35,488 nucleotides of DNA. Source: a virus. The stretch lies in IMG/VR virus record IMGVR_UViG_3300031669_000122, positions 1 to 35,488 of that record, one strand, 5' to 3'. The notes below the pieces were generated by a model that was not told the DNA's origin, searched no databases, and worked only from the letters and a program-made list of their open reading frames with translations. Below, one piece after another: positions 15,061-24,603 of this stretch; position 1 is the stretch's first letter; every line of letters begins with the position of its first letter. Made by a program: the position numbers and the translations under genes.

Positions 15061-15375
15061 GTGGAGTGTGATTATCCGAATTGCCCATCGGGGGCAAGTA
15101 TGAAACTACTCGATGACAGACATGAAGAAGTGAAATCACATTTGAGTAATATTGAAAGCAATCAAAAGGAAATGATCGTTGTCGTAACTAATGTAGCGAC
15201 GCTTCTGGCAAATGTTCAGAATATCACCAAAGACATGGAACAGAACGTGAAGGATCATGATGAAATTTTTACACGTCTCAGAAAAGTAGAATCGAAAATC
15301 ATGTGGCTTTCCGGTGGAATTGCTGGAATTGTTTTGGTAATTGAAATATTGAGGTTAACCGGAGTAGTAAAATAA
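15061..15375 (+). CDS. Coiled-coil protein with C-terminal membrane segment (XhlA-like)
   Basis: GTG at 15061 behind GGGGAGGTAAATA. 104 residues: a short Cys-containing N-terminus, a long helical stretch (about residues 18-78) with coiled-coil spacing, then a hydrophobic segment, MWLSGGIAGIVLVIEILRLT (about 81-100). This is the layout of XhlA/haemolysin-type small phage proteins that help holins, although here the gene lies in the tail module, so a virion or membrane-adaptor role is also possible. The stop lies directly before the ATG of the tail hub gene. Confidence 0.65.
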   Translation: MECDYPNCPSGASMKLLDDRHEEVKSHLSNIESNQKEMIVVVTNVATLLANVQNITKDMEQNVKDHDEIFTRLRKVESKIMWLSGGIAGIVLVIEILRLTGVVK

Positions 15376-16914
15376 ATGGCGACAAAACAACAGACCTTTA
15401 TCATTGAACTAAATTCCTTTCGGACGCTCAATACGAAGGATTCGGCAATCTCGATGAAACAAGACGAGCTTCCGGCGCTTGAAAACTTCATGCCGATCGG
15501 TTCCGGGCTTTGGTCTGTTCCTGGATATTCTGATGACCTTGTTACTCTCAGCAGCCGGATTGTCAGGCACAAGTGGTTCAACATTGGCGAGCAGTATGGA
15601 ACGATGATTGCTTTCTGTTCAGATGGGTCACTTTGGAAAGTCAATGATCTTTCTCCGGCCCCTAACTTTTCATCTTTGCAACTTATGCCTCCGGGAACTT
15701 TCACGAACCCGCATTTCATTCAGTGGAAGGATAAGACGATACTGATCGTCGATCCGACCGCCGGATATTATTATTACTGCACTGTTGCGCATACCGATAC
15801 CAGCGGAGAGGTATTTCTTGCCGGTCTAAATCTTATTTCCGCAGCTCAGACCGGAACTGCGATAGCAATTTTCAAGGGCCATGTATTTGTTGCCAATGGC
15901 AGGGTAATAAATTATACCGCTCCGGACTTGACAATGGATTTTGTTGGCGTCGGCAGCGGAACAACGATAGACGTGTACGAAGATTTGGGAGAAAGTATCG
16001 TCGAACTTATACCGACACAAGATTATCTCTATGTGATCGGCGATCTTTCGACCCATCTTATTTATGGGATTCAAATTCTTTCCGATGGGACAACGACTTT
16101 CAATATGACCGATGCCGTACCGATGATCGGTTCAATGTGGCAGGACACGTGCAAGGCTTATGCAAATCAAGTCATCATGGCAACGCAGACCGGAATCAAT
16201 CAAGTTTCTGGAACATCGTATGCTCCCGCTTCGGAATATCTTGATGGATTGTTTCCGCTTCTGGATTTTGCTTTCTTCACTCCGATTGCCAGTTTCGCCA
16301 CGATATTCAACAAAACGGTTTACTGTATGCTGGTAATTGTGAAACAGACAGCGACACAACCGGCGATGAAAAAACTGCTTTGCTTTTACCAGGATTCATA
16401 TGGTTATCGCTGGTTTGTGGTAAATTATGGACTTGAACTATCTTCTATCAGCCAGCGGAATTTGAAAACGGGAACTGATTGTTTCGCCGCTCGGGACAAT
16501 ACGATCATCAAACTATTCTCCGGGCGATCCCCGATTACAAAGACCTTTACTTTGCGAGCAGAGGATTTCGGCTATCCGGTGAATGACAAGGCCGTGGTCA
16601 ATGCGGGAGTACAGATTACCAATGTGACTGCTTCCGTTCCTTCATTCACGGCAGCTTTAACGATTCTTGGAGAACTCTCATCCGTGCCAGCAGTGATAAC
16701 GTTTAATTTGCCGAGTGGCCCGGTTTCTCCGAATGTTTTCGTTGCCGACGCTTCTCACGGATTCGGCGCGGTAGAGGGACGGGGCCGGAAGATACAAGCG
16801 CAATTTACCGAAACGAGCGATGCAATGTATGTTGTAACCGGCGTTGCGTATGAATGCACGCTCGGCCCGACATGGCCTGAACCGACACAAGATGCTAATC
16901 CTATTTTCCCATAA
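15376..16914 (+). CDS. Tail hub protein, P22 gp10-like
   Basis: 512 residues, beta-rich throughout, with repeated aromatic/glycine turns typical of a propeller-like fold (for example SDGSLWKVNDLSP, LIPTQDYLYVIGDLS, YQDSYGYRWFVVNYG). The P22 gp10 hub (packaged-DNA stabilisation protein, about 470 aa) occupies the same place after the adaptor and plugs the portal channel. Length and position fit well. The start ELNSFRTLNTKDSA and the PALENFMPIGSGLWSVPGY segment (about residues 33-51) are reminiscent of such hubs. Inference from fold and order, without alignment. Confidence 0.7.
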   Translation: MATKQQTFIIELNSFRTLNTKDSAISMKQDELPALENFMPIGSGLWSVPGYSDDLVTLSSRIVRHKWFNIGEQYGTMIAFCSDGSLWKVNDLSPAPNFSSLQLMPPGTFTNPHFIQWKDKTILIVDPTAGYYYYCTVAHTDTSGEVFLAGLNLISAAQTGTAIAIFKGHVFVANGRVINYTAPDLTMDFVGVGSGTTIDVYEDLGESIVELIPTQDYLYVIGDLSTHLIYGIQILSDGTTTFNMTDAVPMIGSMWQDTCKAYANQVIMATQTGINQVSGTSYAPASEYLDGLFPLLDFAFFTPIASFATIFNKTVYCMLVIVKQTATQPAMKKLLCFYQDSYGYRWFVVNYGLELSSISQRNLKTGTDCFAARDNTIIKLFSGRSPITKTFTLRAEDFGYPVNDKAVVNAGVQITNVTASVPSFTAALTILGELSSVPAVITFNLPSGPVSPNVFVADASHGFGAVEGRGRKIQAQFTETSDAMYVVTGVAYECTLGPTWPEPTQDANPIFP

Positions 16915-16927
16915 GGAGAGAAACAAC

Positions 16928-17995
16928 ATGAAAAAAATTATTCTGATTCTAGCAATACTGATGCTTTCGGCAACTTCAACTTGGGCAACAGTCAATCCGT
17001 TTCCGACACCACCGGCAACGTGGACAGGTGCTGCATTGACGACTTACTCAAACAGCCTGAGCAATTTCCTAGGGCAAACATTCAGTCTTTACAATGGATG
17101 GTTGACCGATCCGATTGTTGATGTACGGCAATACAACAGCTTGAATGATGCTGTCAATTCAATCGGGTCAAGTCAGAAAACGCTATTGATTTCTTCCGCT
17201 TGTACGGTAACGACATCCATTACTTTCCCTCCGACTCTTCAAGTAGTTTTTACAAATGGCGGGAGCATAACCAGAACCGGACCATATGGAACCCTTAATT
17301 TCAATACTACTCCTTTGGCTCCTCCTTCACAGATTTTTTTCGGTTTTGCCATTGGCAATGTTATAATGTCTGGATATGCAGGAGAGGTAGAGTCAATTTG
17401 GTGGGGGTCGAGTGGTGATTCTTTTGCGATTGCTTCAAATGGATCGCCGATCATAACCACATCAGGCGGTATACAACTATCCAGTACATTGACTGCTTCA
17501 TCTGTGGTTACGAGTACGTTGACCGCTTCAAGCATGGTGTCAGATTCGGTAACTGCATCAAGCATGGTGACAAGTTCATTGACCGCTTCGACTATCAATG
17601 GACAAAATCCATTACAAACCGTCATAGGTATTTATTCCCTTTCATCGAGCACAACTGCGACAAGTATCAATATTTCTCCTTTCGCGGTAACTGCGGGAGA
17701 TATTTTATATGTAGAAAGTTGGGCATCGTGGACGGCGGGGGCAACGGAAGCAGAAACATTAACCTTACATCCATATTTTTTCGGTACTTCGTGGAAGTGG
17801 ATTTCTGGATTATCCGGGAGTATGTCTCTTGTAACTAATGCAACAATCAGTACGGGTTACACTTCGCATTTAAGCGGAATCATTAAAATCACAGCCACAA
17901 CCACTGGATATTTAGATATATTTAGTCAATTATTTGCTACTAGCCCGAGCGCCATTACAAACGATATAGGCTATGTGTTTTTAAGAAAGCAATAA
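16928..17995 (+). CDS. Secreted-type fibre/spike protein, 355 aa
   Basis: ATG at 16928 behind AAGGAGAGAAACAAC; an upstream in-frame start at 16844 falls inside the hub gene. Residues 1-22 (MKKIILILAILMLSATSTWA) look like a cleavable Sec signal. Residues about 60-110 (VDVRQYNSLNDAVNSIG, then a short beta stretch) resemble the start of beta-helical spike domains. Ser/Thr-rich near-repeats of LTASSVVTS/VTASSMVTS follow (about 182-218), and a C-terminal beta-sandwich-like domain. Probably a receptor-binding or accessory fibre, the second gene with a signal peptide in this module. The stop overlaps the next start. Confidence 0.7.
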   Translation: MKKIILILAILMLSATSTWATVNPFPTPPATWTGAALTTYSNSLSNFLGQTFSLYNGWLTDPIVDVRQYNSLNDAVNSIGSSQKTLLISSACTVTTSITFPPTLQVVFTNGGSITRTGPYGTLNFNTTPLAPPSQIFFGFAIGNVIMSGYAGEVESIWWGSSGDSFAIASNGSPIITTSGGIQLSSTLTASSVVTSTLTASSMVSDSVTASSMVTSSLTASTINGQNPLQTVIGIYSLSSSTTATSINISPFAVTAGDILYVESWASWTAGATEAETLTLHPYFFGTSWKWISGLSGSMSLVTNATISTGYTSHLSGIIKITATTTGYLDIFSQLFATSPSAITNDIGYVFLRKQ

Positions 17996-18561
17996 TGACC
18001 GTCAATACACAACTTAATCGGCGCTTCATTAATACCACCGTTGACCCGAATGACAAGGCAGCATGGGCAAAATGGTGTTATGATCTTGCTCTGTACCTGG
18101 ATGATATAAGCCGGGTGCAAAATGATTTAGCGCCTGCATCGGGAACGTCACAAGCATTGACCGCGTATCTCACGCAACTCGCTGCGGCGGCCACATATGA
18201 AACGATTGCGAATGCGGTTGCAACGTATCTCACGCAACTCGCTGCGGCGGCCACATATGAAACGATTGCGAATGCGGTTGCAACGTATCTCACGCAAGCG
18301 AACGCGGCGGCCACATATCTTCCGATTGCAGCGATAACCAAAGGATCGGCGTTGCTCTCGGGCGGTACATTCACGGTCAACACCGTGAAAGTCACGGCAA
18401 ACAGTTTGATTTTTCTCAGCGTAAATGGGGCCGGTACGCTTTCAAATCTCGGAGAAATTTATGAAGATCAGCCGTCGCGCGTTCCGGGGACATCGTTCAC
18501 GATCAAAAGCACAAATGCTTTGAGCAATGCGACGGTAGCATGGTTCATCATTGAGCCATAG
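17995..18561 (+). CDS. Small fibre protein with tandem 20-residue repeats, 188 aa
   Basis: ATG at 17995 overlaps the previous stop (TAATG). Residues 1-45 are a polar N-terminus (MTVNTQLNRRFINTTVDPND and on). Residues about 55-105 comprise near-identical repeats containing ATYETIANAVATYLTQ, a common arrangement in trimeric fibre shafts. The last 85 residues form a beta domain (GSALLSGGTFTVNTVKVTAN, with SFTIKSTNALSNATVAWFI at the end). The 60-bp repeat is almost perfect in DNA, indicating recent duplication. Probable fibre component; no catalytic motif seen. Confidence 0.7.
   Translation: MTVNTQLNRRFINTTVDPNDKAAWAKWCYDLALYLDDISRVQNDLAPASGTSQALTAYLTQLAAAATYETIANAVATYLTQLAAAATYETIANAVATYLTQANAAATYLPIAAITKGSALLSGGTFTVNTVKVTANSLIFLSVNGAGTLSNLGEIYEDQPSRVPGTSFTIKSTNALSNATVAWFIIEP
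18181..18300 (+). repeat. 60-bp tandem duplication in the fibre gene
   Basis: Two consecutive 60-base units that are identical except for the last three bases (CTC versus GCG). Each encodes a 20-residue unit. Partial copies flank them on both sides. Confidence 0.95.
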
Positions 18562-18570
18562 GGGGATTGT

Positions 18571-19242
18571 ATGGGCGGATTAAGTATGCCAAAAATAAAT
18601 GTAGGTTCAAAGCCTTTGCAACCAGCCGAGAATCTTTTGCATAAAAGCACAGAATCGCTCGATGTTGGTAAAGCAAGCCGAGATCAGGCAAATAAAGATA
18701 AAGCAAATCTTGAGCAATATCAGCAAACAATGGCGGCGGCTGGTATGAATGAACTCGGCCAGTACAACGCTACGACCGACTTGTCGCCGGAACAGAACCA
18801 AGCCTTGCAGCATCAAAAGGACATTGAAACGGCGCAAATGCGGCAAGCGCTTTCCTCAATGGGGATTTCGGATAGTTCTTCTGCATTGACGGGACTCAGC
18901 ACAATCAGCAAATCAATCATTTCTCAGCATGATACCGAGCTGAATGCGGAACGGCAAACGCATTGGAACAACTTTATCCAGGCAATGGGGTTTGCTTCCG
19001 GCTCTCAAGATGTGTTAAACTCCATGAGCGAGGCAGATAAAACCGCAGCGATGAACGCTTACGCCGGGGGAATGCAGGCAATCAGCACTCTTGCAGGTGC
19101 GGCAAAATATTCTGATGGAACTCCGAGTGCGATTTCCGATCCGTTCAACTTGTTACCGTCATCAAATGATCTTTCTTCGGAAATGGTGCCTATGCAATCA
19201 ATCGACAATACTGGCATGCAATCAATCCAGGAGGTGCAGTAA
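18571..19242 (+). CDS. Internal virion/ejection-type protein 1, 223 aa
   Basis: ATG at 18571 with GGGGGATTGT upstream. The protein is Ala/Ser/Gln-rich and helical, with a low-complexity start (MGGLSMPKINVGSKPLQPAE) and a centre containing TAQMRQALSSMGISDSSSA and ALTGLSTISKSI. In podoviruses, the genes between the tail genes and the large internal protein encode ejection proteins that pass through the tail into the host. Composition and place suggest this, but no motif proves it. It overlaps the next gene by one base. Distant similarity in size and layout to the following gene hints at a duplicated pair. Confidence 0.6.
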   Translation: MGGLSMPKINVGSKPLQPAENLLHKSTESLDVGKASRDQANKDKANLEQYQQTMAAAGMNELGQYNATTDLSPEQNQALQHQKDIETAQMRQALSSMGISDSSSALTGLSTISKSIISQHDTELNAERQTHWNNFIQAMGFASGSQDVLNSMSEADKTAAMNAYAGGMQAISTLAGAAKYSDGTPSAISDPFNLLPSSNDLSSEMVPMQSIDNTGMQSIQEVQ

Positions 19243-19826
19243 TGAGCGGAGTGTTAGATACCGTTGGAAAGATCGTATCGCCTTCTGCGGCTATTCAAGG
19301 TTCTTTGCTCTCCGGAGTTATGAACAGCAAAAGCCCGGCAGATACACAGGTTGAAAACTCATTGACGAATCAGATGAACACCATGAAGGCCGTCGGCACG
19401 GATCAACTCGGTCGGTACAAGAATCCCACCTTGCTCCCTTCTCAGACCAAAGAGGTTGCTGACTATACGGCAGAGCAGACCGCCGCCGGAGAGAATTTTT
19501 ACAAAGAAGCCGGTATGCCGTCAAGCGATCAGCAAGTCGCTTTTTTCAAGAACTTGGGGAACGATACGGCCCTACTGAAATATGACATGACTCAGGCAAT
19601 TAAAGAGGATTCCTGGATCAAGGCCATGCAGACCTTGGGGCTGTCCGAGGAAGCGGCAACGAAACTAGCGCAATTCCACGATCAGCAGCGCAAGGAAACT
19701 TCGGCGATCTTTTCCGGATTGCTCGGGGCAATAGGTACGGTCGTCGGCGGTATCTATGGCGGCCCCGGCGGTGCGGTTGCCGGTGGTACAGTCGGCACGG
19801 GTCTTGGTAAGGCAATTCCGGTATAG
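19242..19826 (+). CDS. Internal virion/ejection-type protein 2, 194 aa
   Basis: The start at 19242 overlaps the preceding stop and follows CAGGAGGTGCAGTA. The first 150 residues are helical and polar (QMNTMKAVGTDQLGRYKNPT and on). The last 40 residues are Gly/Ala/Val-rich and hydrophobic (GLLGAIGTVVGGIYGGPGGA then a glycine-rich end), like a segment that inserts into or crosses a membrane. That architecture is common in ejection proteins that form a channel. No family is recognised. Confidence 0.6.
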   Translation: MSGVLDTVGKIVSPSAAIQGSLLSGVMNSKSPADTQVENSLTNQMNTMKAVGTDQLGRYKNPTLLPSQTKEVADYTAEQTAAGENFYKEAGMPSSDQQVAFFKNLGNDTALLKYDMTQAIKEDSWIKAMQTLGLSEEAATKLAQFHDQQRKETSAIFSGLLGAIGTVVGGIYGGPGGAVAGGTVGTGLGKAIPV

Positions 19827-19835
19827 GAGATTATT

Positions 19836-20729
19836 ATGGCAGAATTGGGAAGTAACATAGCAGCACTTGAACCATCGCTTGCGGATGTGAGCGATGAAGC
19901 AAAAAAAAGAAATGATGCCGCCATTGCAGCTGCGAACATGAAATCCGAAGATGCTCAAATGCAGGCAGATAAAGTTTCTATTGATCTGTTTGACATGCAC
20001 CCGAAGGAAGCCCCTATCGAGAAAATCCCCGAATGGGAGGATTCAAAGGAATATCAGAAAACGAAGATAGGCAAGCAAGGCTTGGGTGCGGCTTTCGCGC
20101 TATTCGTTGCCGCTCTCGCTGGCCCTGCCTTTATGAAGACCGGGGCAAACGGGGCCATGCTCGCCTTGACCGCCGCCATCAACGGCTGGAAGTCTGGCCG
20201 CGATGAAGTGATGAAGCAGGCAAGAGATGATTATGACAAGCATATCAAATACATAGAGCGAGAAACCGCTCGGCTTTCTCAGAGATACAAGCAAGAGTTT
20301 GAGGATGAAACCCGACCATTACAAGTGCGATTGAAGCAGTTGAATCTTATCGCTATCCAGGAAGAACATCATGCTATGAGGCTCGCAATGACCTGGCAGC
20401 AGGCGGTCAACGCTCATGTTGCGCTTTTGCGATCTGCCGATGGACTGAAAAAGCCGAGGGCCGTTTCTCAAACAACCGAAAAACTGGCCTATGAAGAATA
20501 TGTAAAAAAGACAAAGTCCGAAGGAGGCACTCCGGATTCAAGAGAAGTTTTCCATGAAAAGCACTTTAAGGGCGGCAAGACCCCGGGTGCCTCTCTCCCG
20601 CCCCGGATAGGCGGCAAAACGCCCACCACGCCGGATGAAGCAAAGGCCGCTGGTTGGCAACTTGTTACAAAAAATGGGAAGTCAGGGTATGTTAGCCCTG
20701 ATGGAAAACTCGTTATCCCGGTGAAATAA
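19836..20729 (+). CDS. Internal virion/ejection-type protein 3, 297 aa
   Basis: ATG at 19836 behind ATAGGAGATTATT. It is highly helical: residues about 70-95 form a hydrophobic Ala/Gly-rich segment (GLGAAFALFVAALAGPAFM), followed by a long charged coiled-coil part (about 110-185) and a Pro/Gly-rich C-terminal end (TPGASLPPRIGGKTPTTP). The C-terminal 30 residues (EAKAAGWQLVTKNGKSGYVS) may be a separate small module. Together with its neighbours it forms the internal-protein set before the very large protein at 20731. Confidence 0.6.
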   Translation: MAELGSNIAALEPSLADVSDEAKKRNDAAIAAANMKSEDAQMQADKVSIDLFDMHPKEAPIEKIPEWEDSKEYQKTKIGKQGLGAAFALFVAALAGPAFMKTGANGAMLALTAAINGWKSGRDEVMKQARDDYDKHIKYIERETARLSQRYKQEFEDETRPLQVRLKQLNLIAIQEEHHAMRLAMTWQQAVNAHVALLRSADGLKKPRAVSQTTEKLAYEEYVKKTKSEGGTPDSREVFHEKHFKGGKTPGASLPPRIGGKTPTTPDEAKAAGWQLVTKNGKSGYVSPDGKLVIPVK

Positions 20730-20730
20730 A

Positions 20731-23700
20731 ATGCCCGTACTCGATGCAAAAGACTTTTTTGGAACCAATCAGAAACCAACGGAAGCCCCCGGGCCGGTTA
20801 AAGCAGAGGACTTTTTCGGGGAACCGATCAAGCCTGAAAGCCTGTCTTCGAAGATTCAATCCGGCATTCAGGACATAGGGAATGTACCCATGTCGGTAAT
20901 TGTCGGGACGCTTGAGCCGGTAGCGGAGTCCATTGCTCGGGCTTTCGGTGATAAGCCCGCTGAAACGGTGAAAGAGCTCGCTTCGAAGGTACAGCCGAAC
21001 ACCGACTTTGGAAAGTTGATACTTAAGGGCATGTCGTTGCCCTTTGATGTCGTTGGAAATGCTATTAAAAAGTCGCTCATGGCAATGGGACGCACCGAGA
21101 AAGAGGCCGATGAGCGCGTAACCGCGATCATGGCTGGATTTGCCCTTGGCGGGTTAGTGAAGGGGATGACCAAAAGCGCCCCGAACGTCGGCCCGATTGA
21201 TCGTTCCGCATTCCCCGAACTTACCGAGCAGGAAAAGGCCGGAGGATACGAACAGGCCGCACAATCATTTGATAAGCGTTCCGGAGAGCCGATTGCAACC
21301 GTTCGCCCGAAGGTGCATCCAAGCTGGTTTGAGAACTTAGAGCCAAGTGAAAAGGCCAAGGCTACCGGCGCCGCTATGGATGAAGCTGCAAAATTGATGG
21401 AATCAGAAAAAGAACAGAGAATCCAACAACTTTCAAGCATTGCGCCGGAGGGTGAGATTGCCGAACATGCCGGAAAGTACAAAGCCGACGACGGCACCAT
21501 GAAGCCGTGGGAAGAATTGACGGATGCGGAAAAATCTGATTATGTTCCTCCGTCCGGTGTTCCACGTGGAAACATCGTAATGGAACCCACCGAGAGCACC
21601 GTCCCAACCGTGGTCAACAAGGTCAAGGACTTCATATCAGAGGTGGTCAACAAGGTCAAGGACTTCATATCAGAGAGCGAAAAATCGGTAAAATATAGCG
21701 GTTCCCTGCTTGACGACTATTACATGATCATGGGGGCTGATGCCGCAGATAAGAACCGGATGCGCCATGTACTTGAAAATTCAAAAGGTTCTCCAGCTGA
21801 TTATGAAGCAATCTATCATCACCTGGAAAATCCAAGCGAACCGCTGACAGAGACACAACGCAACCTTTTGGAAACAGAGATCGAACCGATCCGTCAGGCG
21901 CGTGAAAAGGTCTATTCCCGGCTACAGGGCGAGGAAATTCCCATTTCCGGGGAAGGTTACACGCCCCGCAAGGTAGCCAAACGGGGTGGCTTGTTCGACC
22001 GGATCATGCAGGGTTTCCGGGGCACCCGGGAAGGGTCGATTCTCAGCAAGTCATCGGGCGCATTGAAGCATCGTACCATGATGGCTGTTGAGAACGAGAT
22101 CGGGCAACGCCGGATCGTCGCCATAAAGAACGGGCGCGTTGAGGCGTGGGATCAGGGAAAGCCTACCGACATGGGGCGGCTGAAATTCACGACCGAAGAA
22201 CAGATGATGGATACGGAAATCAAGCCTATAAATATCGAGATCGGGAAGCTCGAACGCGAGTTGGAACTTTTGAAGGCAAACCCGGAATGGAATTACCGGG
22301 ATCATTTGAAGGAACTGACTCGGACGGCAAAGATCAAGCGGCTTGAGAGTGAACTTTCCGACATTATGGAGCGGTATAATCCCGCCGATGCCGCCGGGAA
22401 GCTATTTACCGACAACGAGGGTTCACAGTGGCATATCACGGATGCGACGACAAAAGAGATTGAGGCAAATACTGGAATCAAATATCACAAGAATGCACTC
22501 TTGAACGAGATCACGACATACAATAACCTTCGGCGCGTCGAGAGAGCGGTACAGTATATCGATAATCTCAAGCAATCCCCGGAGTTTAACCGTATCGCCA
22601 TAAAGTTAGGCAAGGCAAATTTGCCCGATGGGTACAAAACAACAGAATTGCCGCAACTCCGGGGATATGCTTTCCCAAAGCGCATTGCAGAAACCTTCGA
22701 CACATTCTATAAGAAAGCGTCAAGCGGATTATTGGATACTGAGAGCGCGTATGCAGCAATCAGTCGGGTAATGAGAAACAGCATTTTCTTTAACCCGATG
22801 ATCCACATTCCAAATATCTCGGTTCACTGGCTTGTCAACCGTGGCGCTTCGGCATGGTTCGACCCGAGACGATACCCCGATCTTGCAAGTTCCGGTATAC
22901 GTGCGATTCGTGACGTTCTTACGATGAACGAGCATTACAACGAAATGCTTGAAAAGGGAACTGCATTACAGTATTCTCAAACCGTCAATCGAAACCTTTA
23001 CAAAGTCATGCTCGACAAGATGGGCGGTGAGCTTGAGCATAATCCGAGCCTATTAAAAGGAATTGCAAAAGACCTTGGCATGGCCCCGGCCCGTTTGGTC
23101 AAGGCGATATACAACTTCTCCGCAAAAGCTACCTGGGCCTCAAATGATATAGCCGTTCTGCAAGCCATTTATGAGGAAGTCGGACACGGAAAAACTTTTG
23201 AGCAGGCAATCGCTGATACTGGCAAGCATCTCCCAACGTACCGCATACCTCCCCGCGTCATGGGGAGCAAGACCATTGCGAACTTGATGAAACCCGAAAG
23301 CGGCGTGACTATGTTTGGGACTTACCACTATGGCGCATTAAAATCATACGGTGAAATGATTAAATCACTGATCGGGAAAGATGCCCCTTTGGCCGAGCGC
23401 CTTGACTCGGTTGATAAAATCGCCATGCTTGCGCTCACAACGTCTGTTCTTTATCCACAACTAGATAAGTTGGCAAAGGCGGCAACGGGCGACAAGAACG
23501 CTTACCTGCGACGCGCCGGAGCGTCCACTTTCCCCTATAAGACCGAGCAGCTTGCGCGGGGGCAAATCGATTTCGCTCAGTGGGTTCAATCCGTGTTGAC
23601 TCCTGCCGTAGGCTTCAATGCCGCGATAGAGGCTTATTACGGGCGCGATCCACATACCGGGCAAAAAACAACCGTGATGAAACTGGCAAAAGGTGCGCTT

Positions 23701-24228
23701 GCGCCAATCTCGGAAGCAACAAGAATATCCGAAGGCAAGAAAACCCTTCCGAAACTTGGATGGGGCATGATTGGCGTTTCCTTCGGCAAGAGTCCCGCAG
23801 AAAAAGAAATGTCAAAGCGTATGCCGCACATTGCAGACTATCAGCCGACCGAGGACAGCAAAGAGGCGAAAGAAACCATCCTGAAAGCTCTTGATCTCGC
23901 CAAGACTGACGAGGAAGCCGGTATAGATGCTCTTTACAAAGCGATGGATTCTGGCAAGATTACCGAAAAACAATTTGCTCAGGCATGGAAAGAAAAAGAT
24001 ACTCCAAAATTCGTGAGAGACTTCAATAAATTCGGAGTTACCAAAACGACAACGGAAAACGGTTCCTTTGCCGCGCTGCACATTTACAAATTGATGGACG
24101 CGGAACAGAAAGCGGCGGTTAAAGATATTCTCAACAAGAAAATAGCCGACGCGTGGGGCAAGGCTGCCGCAGCACAACGCGCTGAACTTCTGAAACAATG
24201 GCATTCAATACTTCCGGAGGAATTTTAA
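20731..24228 (+). CDS. Large internal virion protein, 1165 aa
   Basis: The largest gene of the window, beginning one base after the preceding stop. The start has two copies of an AKDFFG/AEDFFG motif (near residues 5-10 and 25-31). A helical region follows, then a tandem 11-residue repeat VVNKVKDFISE, twice (encoded at 21610-21675), and a long soluble helix-rich body. The length and position after small internal proteins match the large ejection proteins of podoviruses (T7 gp16-like in place, not clearly in sequence). No transglycosylase motif was found by eye. Probably ejected with DNA or lining the core. Confidence 0.75.
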   Translation: MPVLDAKDFFGTNQKPTEAPGPVKAEDFFGEPIKPESLSSKIQSGIQDIGNVPMSVIVGTLEPVAESIARAFGDKPAETVKELASKVQPNTDFGKLILKGMSLPFDVVGNAIKKSLMAMGRTEKEADERVTAIMAGFALGGLVKGMTKSAPNVGPIDRSAFPELTEQEKAGGYEQAAQSFDKRSGEPIATVRPKVHPSWFENLEPSEKAKATGAAMDEAAKLMESEKEQRIQQLSSIAPEGEIAEHAGKYKADDGTMKPWEELTDAEKSDYVPPSGVPRGNIVMEPTESTVPTVVNKVKDFISEVVNKVKDFISESEKSVKYSGSLLDDYYMIMGADAADKNRMRHVLENSKGSPADYEAIYHHLENPSEPLTETQRNLLETEIEPIRQAREKVYSRLQGEEIPISGEGYTPRKVAKRGGLFDRIMQGFRGTREGSILSKSSGALKHRTMMAVENEIGQRRIVAIKNGRVEAWDQGKPTDMGRLKFTTEEQMMDTEIKPINIEIGKLERELELLKANPEWNYRDHLKELTRTAKIKRLESELSDIMERYNPADAAGKLFTDNEGSQWHITDATTKEIEANTGIKYHKNALLNEITTYNNLRRVERAVQYIDNLKQSPEFNRIAIKLGKANLPDGYKTTELPQLRGYAFPKRIAETFDTFYKKASSGLLDTESAYAAISRVMRNSIFFNPMIHIPNISVHWLVNRGASAWFDPRRYPDLASSGIRAIRDVLTMNEHYNEMLEKGTALQYSQTVNRNLYKVMLDKMGGELEHNPSLLKGIAKDLGMAPARLVKAIYNFSAKATWASNDIAVLQAIYEEVGHGKTFEQAIADTGKHLPTYRIPPRVMGSKTIANLMKPESGVTMFGTYHYGALKSYGEMIKSLIGKDAPLAERLDSVDKIAMLALTTSVLYPQLDKLAKAATGDKNAYLRRAGASTFPYKTEQLARGQIDFAQWVQSVLTPAVGFNAAIEAYYGRDPHTGQKTTVMKLAKGALAPISEATRISEGKKTLPKLGWGMIGVSFGKSPAEKEMSKRMPHIADYQPTEDSKEAKETILKALDLAKTDEEAGIDALYKAMDSGKITEKQFAQAWKEKDTPKFVRDFNKFGVTKTTTENGSFAALHIYKLMDAEQKAAVKDILNKKIADAWGKAAAAQRAELLKQWHSILPEEF
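21610..21675 (+). repeat. 33-bp perfect tandem duplication
   Basis: Two identical consecutive 33-base units within the large internal protein gene, each encoding VVNKVKDFISE. The length is a multiple of three, so the frame is kept. Confidence 0.95.
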
Positions 24229-24230
24229 TC

Positions 24231-24410
24231 ATGGCAAAAAAAAGCACAATTACGATTGACGAAACGCTGAAAGATTTGTATGCTGCCGCCGGTAACGATT
24301 TCAACCAAAAACTAGCCGTCGCAAAGATCATGGCGCAAGTGGAAATTGCCCGGCTCAAGAATCAGGAAGAAGGCGGCGACGGAATTCCTGACGGGCTCAA
24401 GGACGAATAG
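24231..24410 (+). CDS. Small helical protein, 59 aa
   Basis: ATG at 24231 follows CGGAGGAATTTTAATC; the earlier ATG at 24198 lies in the preceding gene. The product is MAKKSTITIDETLKDLYAAA followed by a helix (KLAVAKIMAQVEIARLKNQ) and an acidic end. It is soluble, without cysteines. No function is recognised. It is followed 10 bases later by a DUF3008-like gene with its own SD. Confidence 0.65.
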   Translation: MAKKSTITIDETLKDLYAAAGNDFNQKLAVAKIMAQVEIARLKNQEEGGDGIPDGLKDE

Positions 24411-24420
24411 GAGGATTATT

Positions 24421-24600
24421 ATGCCTGCTGTATCAAAAGCTCAAAGACGGTTCATGGCGATGTGCGAACACGGCAAGAAAACGAACAAGAAGTGCCCGAA
24501 GATGACCAAGGCGCAAATGCACGATTATGCGGTCACTTCTGAAAAAAAGTTGCCTGCAAAAAAAGCGCAATGGCGCAAAAACCATATGAAAGGAAAGTGA
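24421..24600 (+). CDS. DUF3008-like small basic protein, 59 aa
   Basis: ATG at 24421 behind AGGAGGATTATT. The opening MPAVSKAQRRFMAMCEHGKK is characteristic of DUF3008 proteins, short basic proteins of unknown role found in phages and prophages. Lysine-rich C-terminus (KKLPAKKAQWRKNHMKGK), three methionines and two cysteines. It lies between a small helical gene and a two-helix membrane gene. Family recognition is by its N-terminal signature only. Confidence 0.75.
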   Translation: MPAVSKAQRRFMAMCEHGKKTNKKCPKMTKAQMHDYAVTSEKKLPAKKAQWRKNHMKGK

Positions 24601-24603
24601 TGA

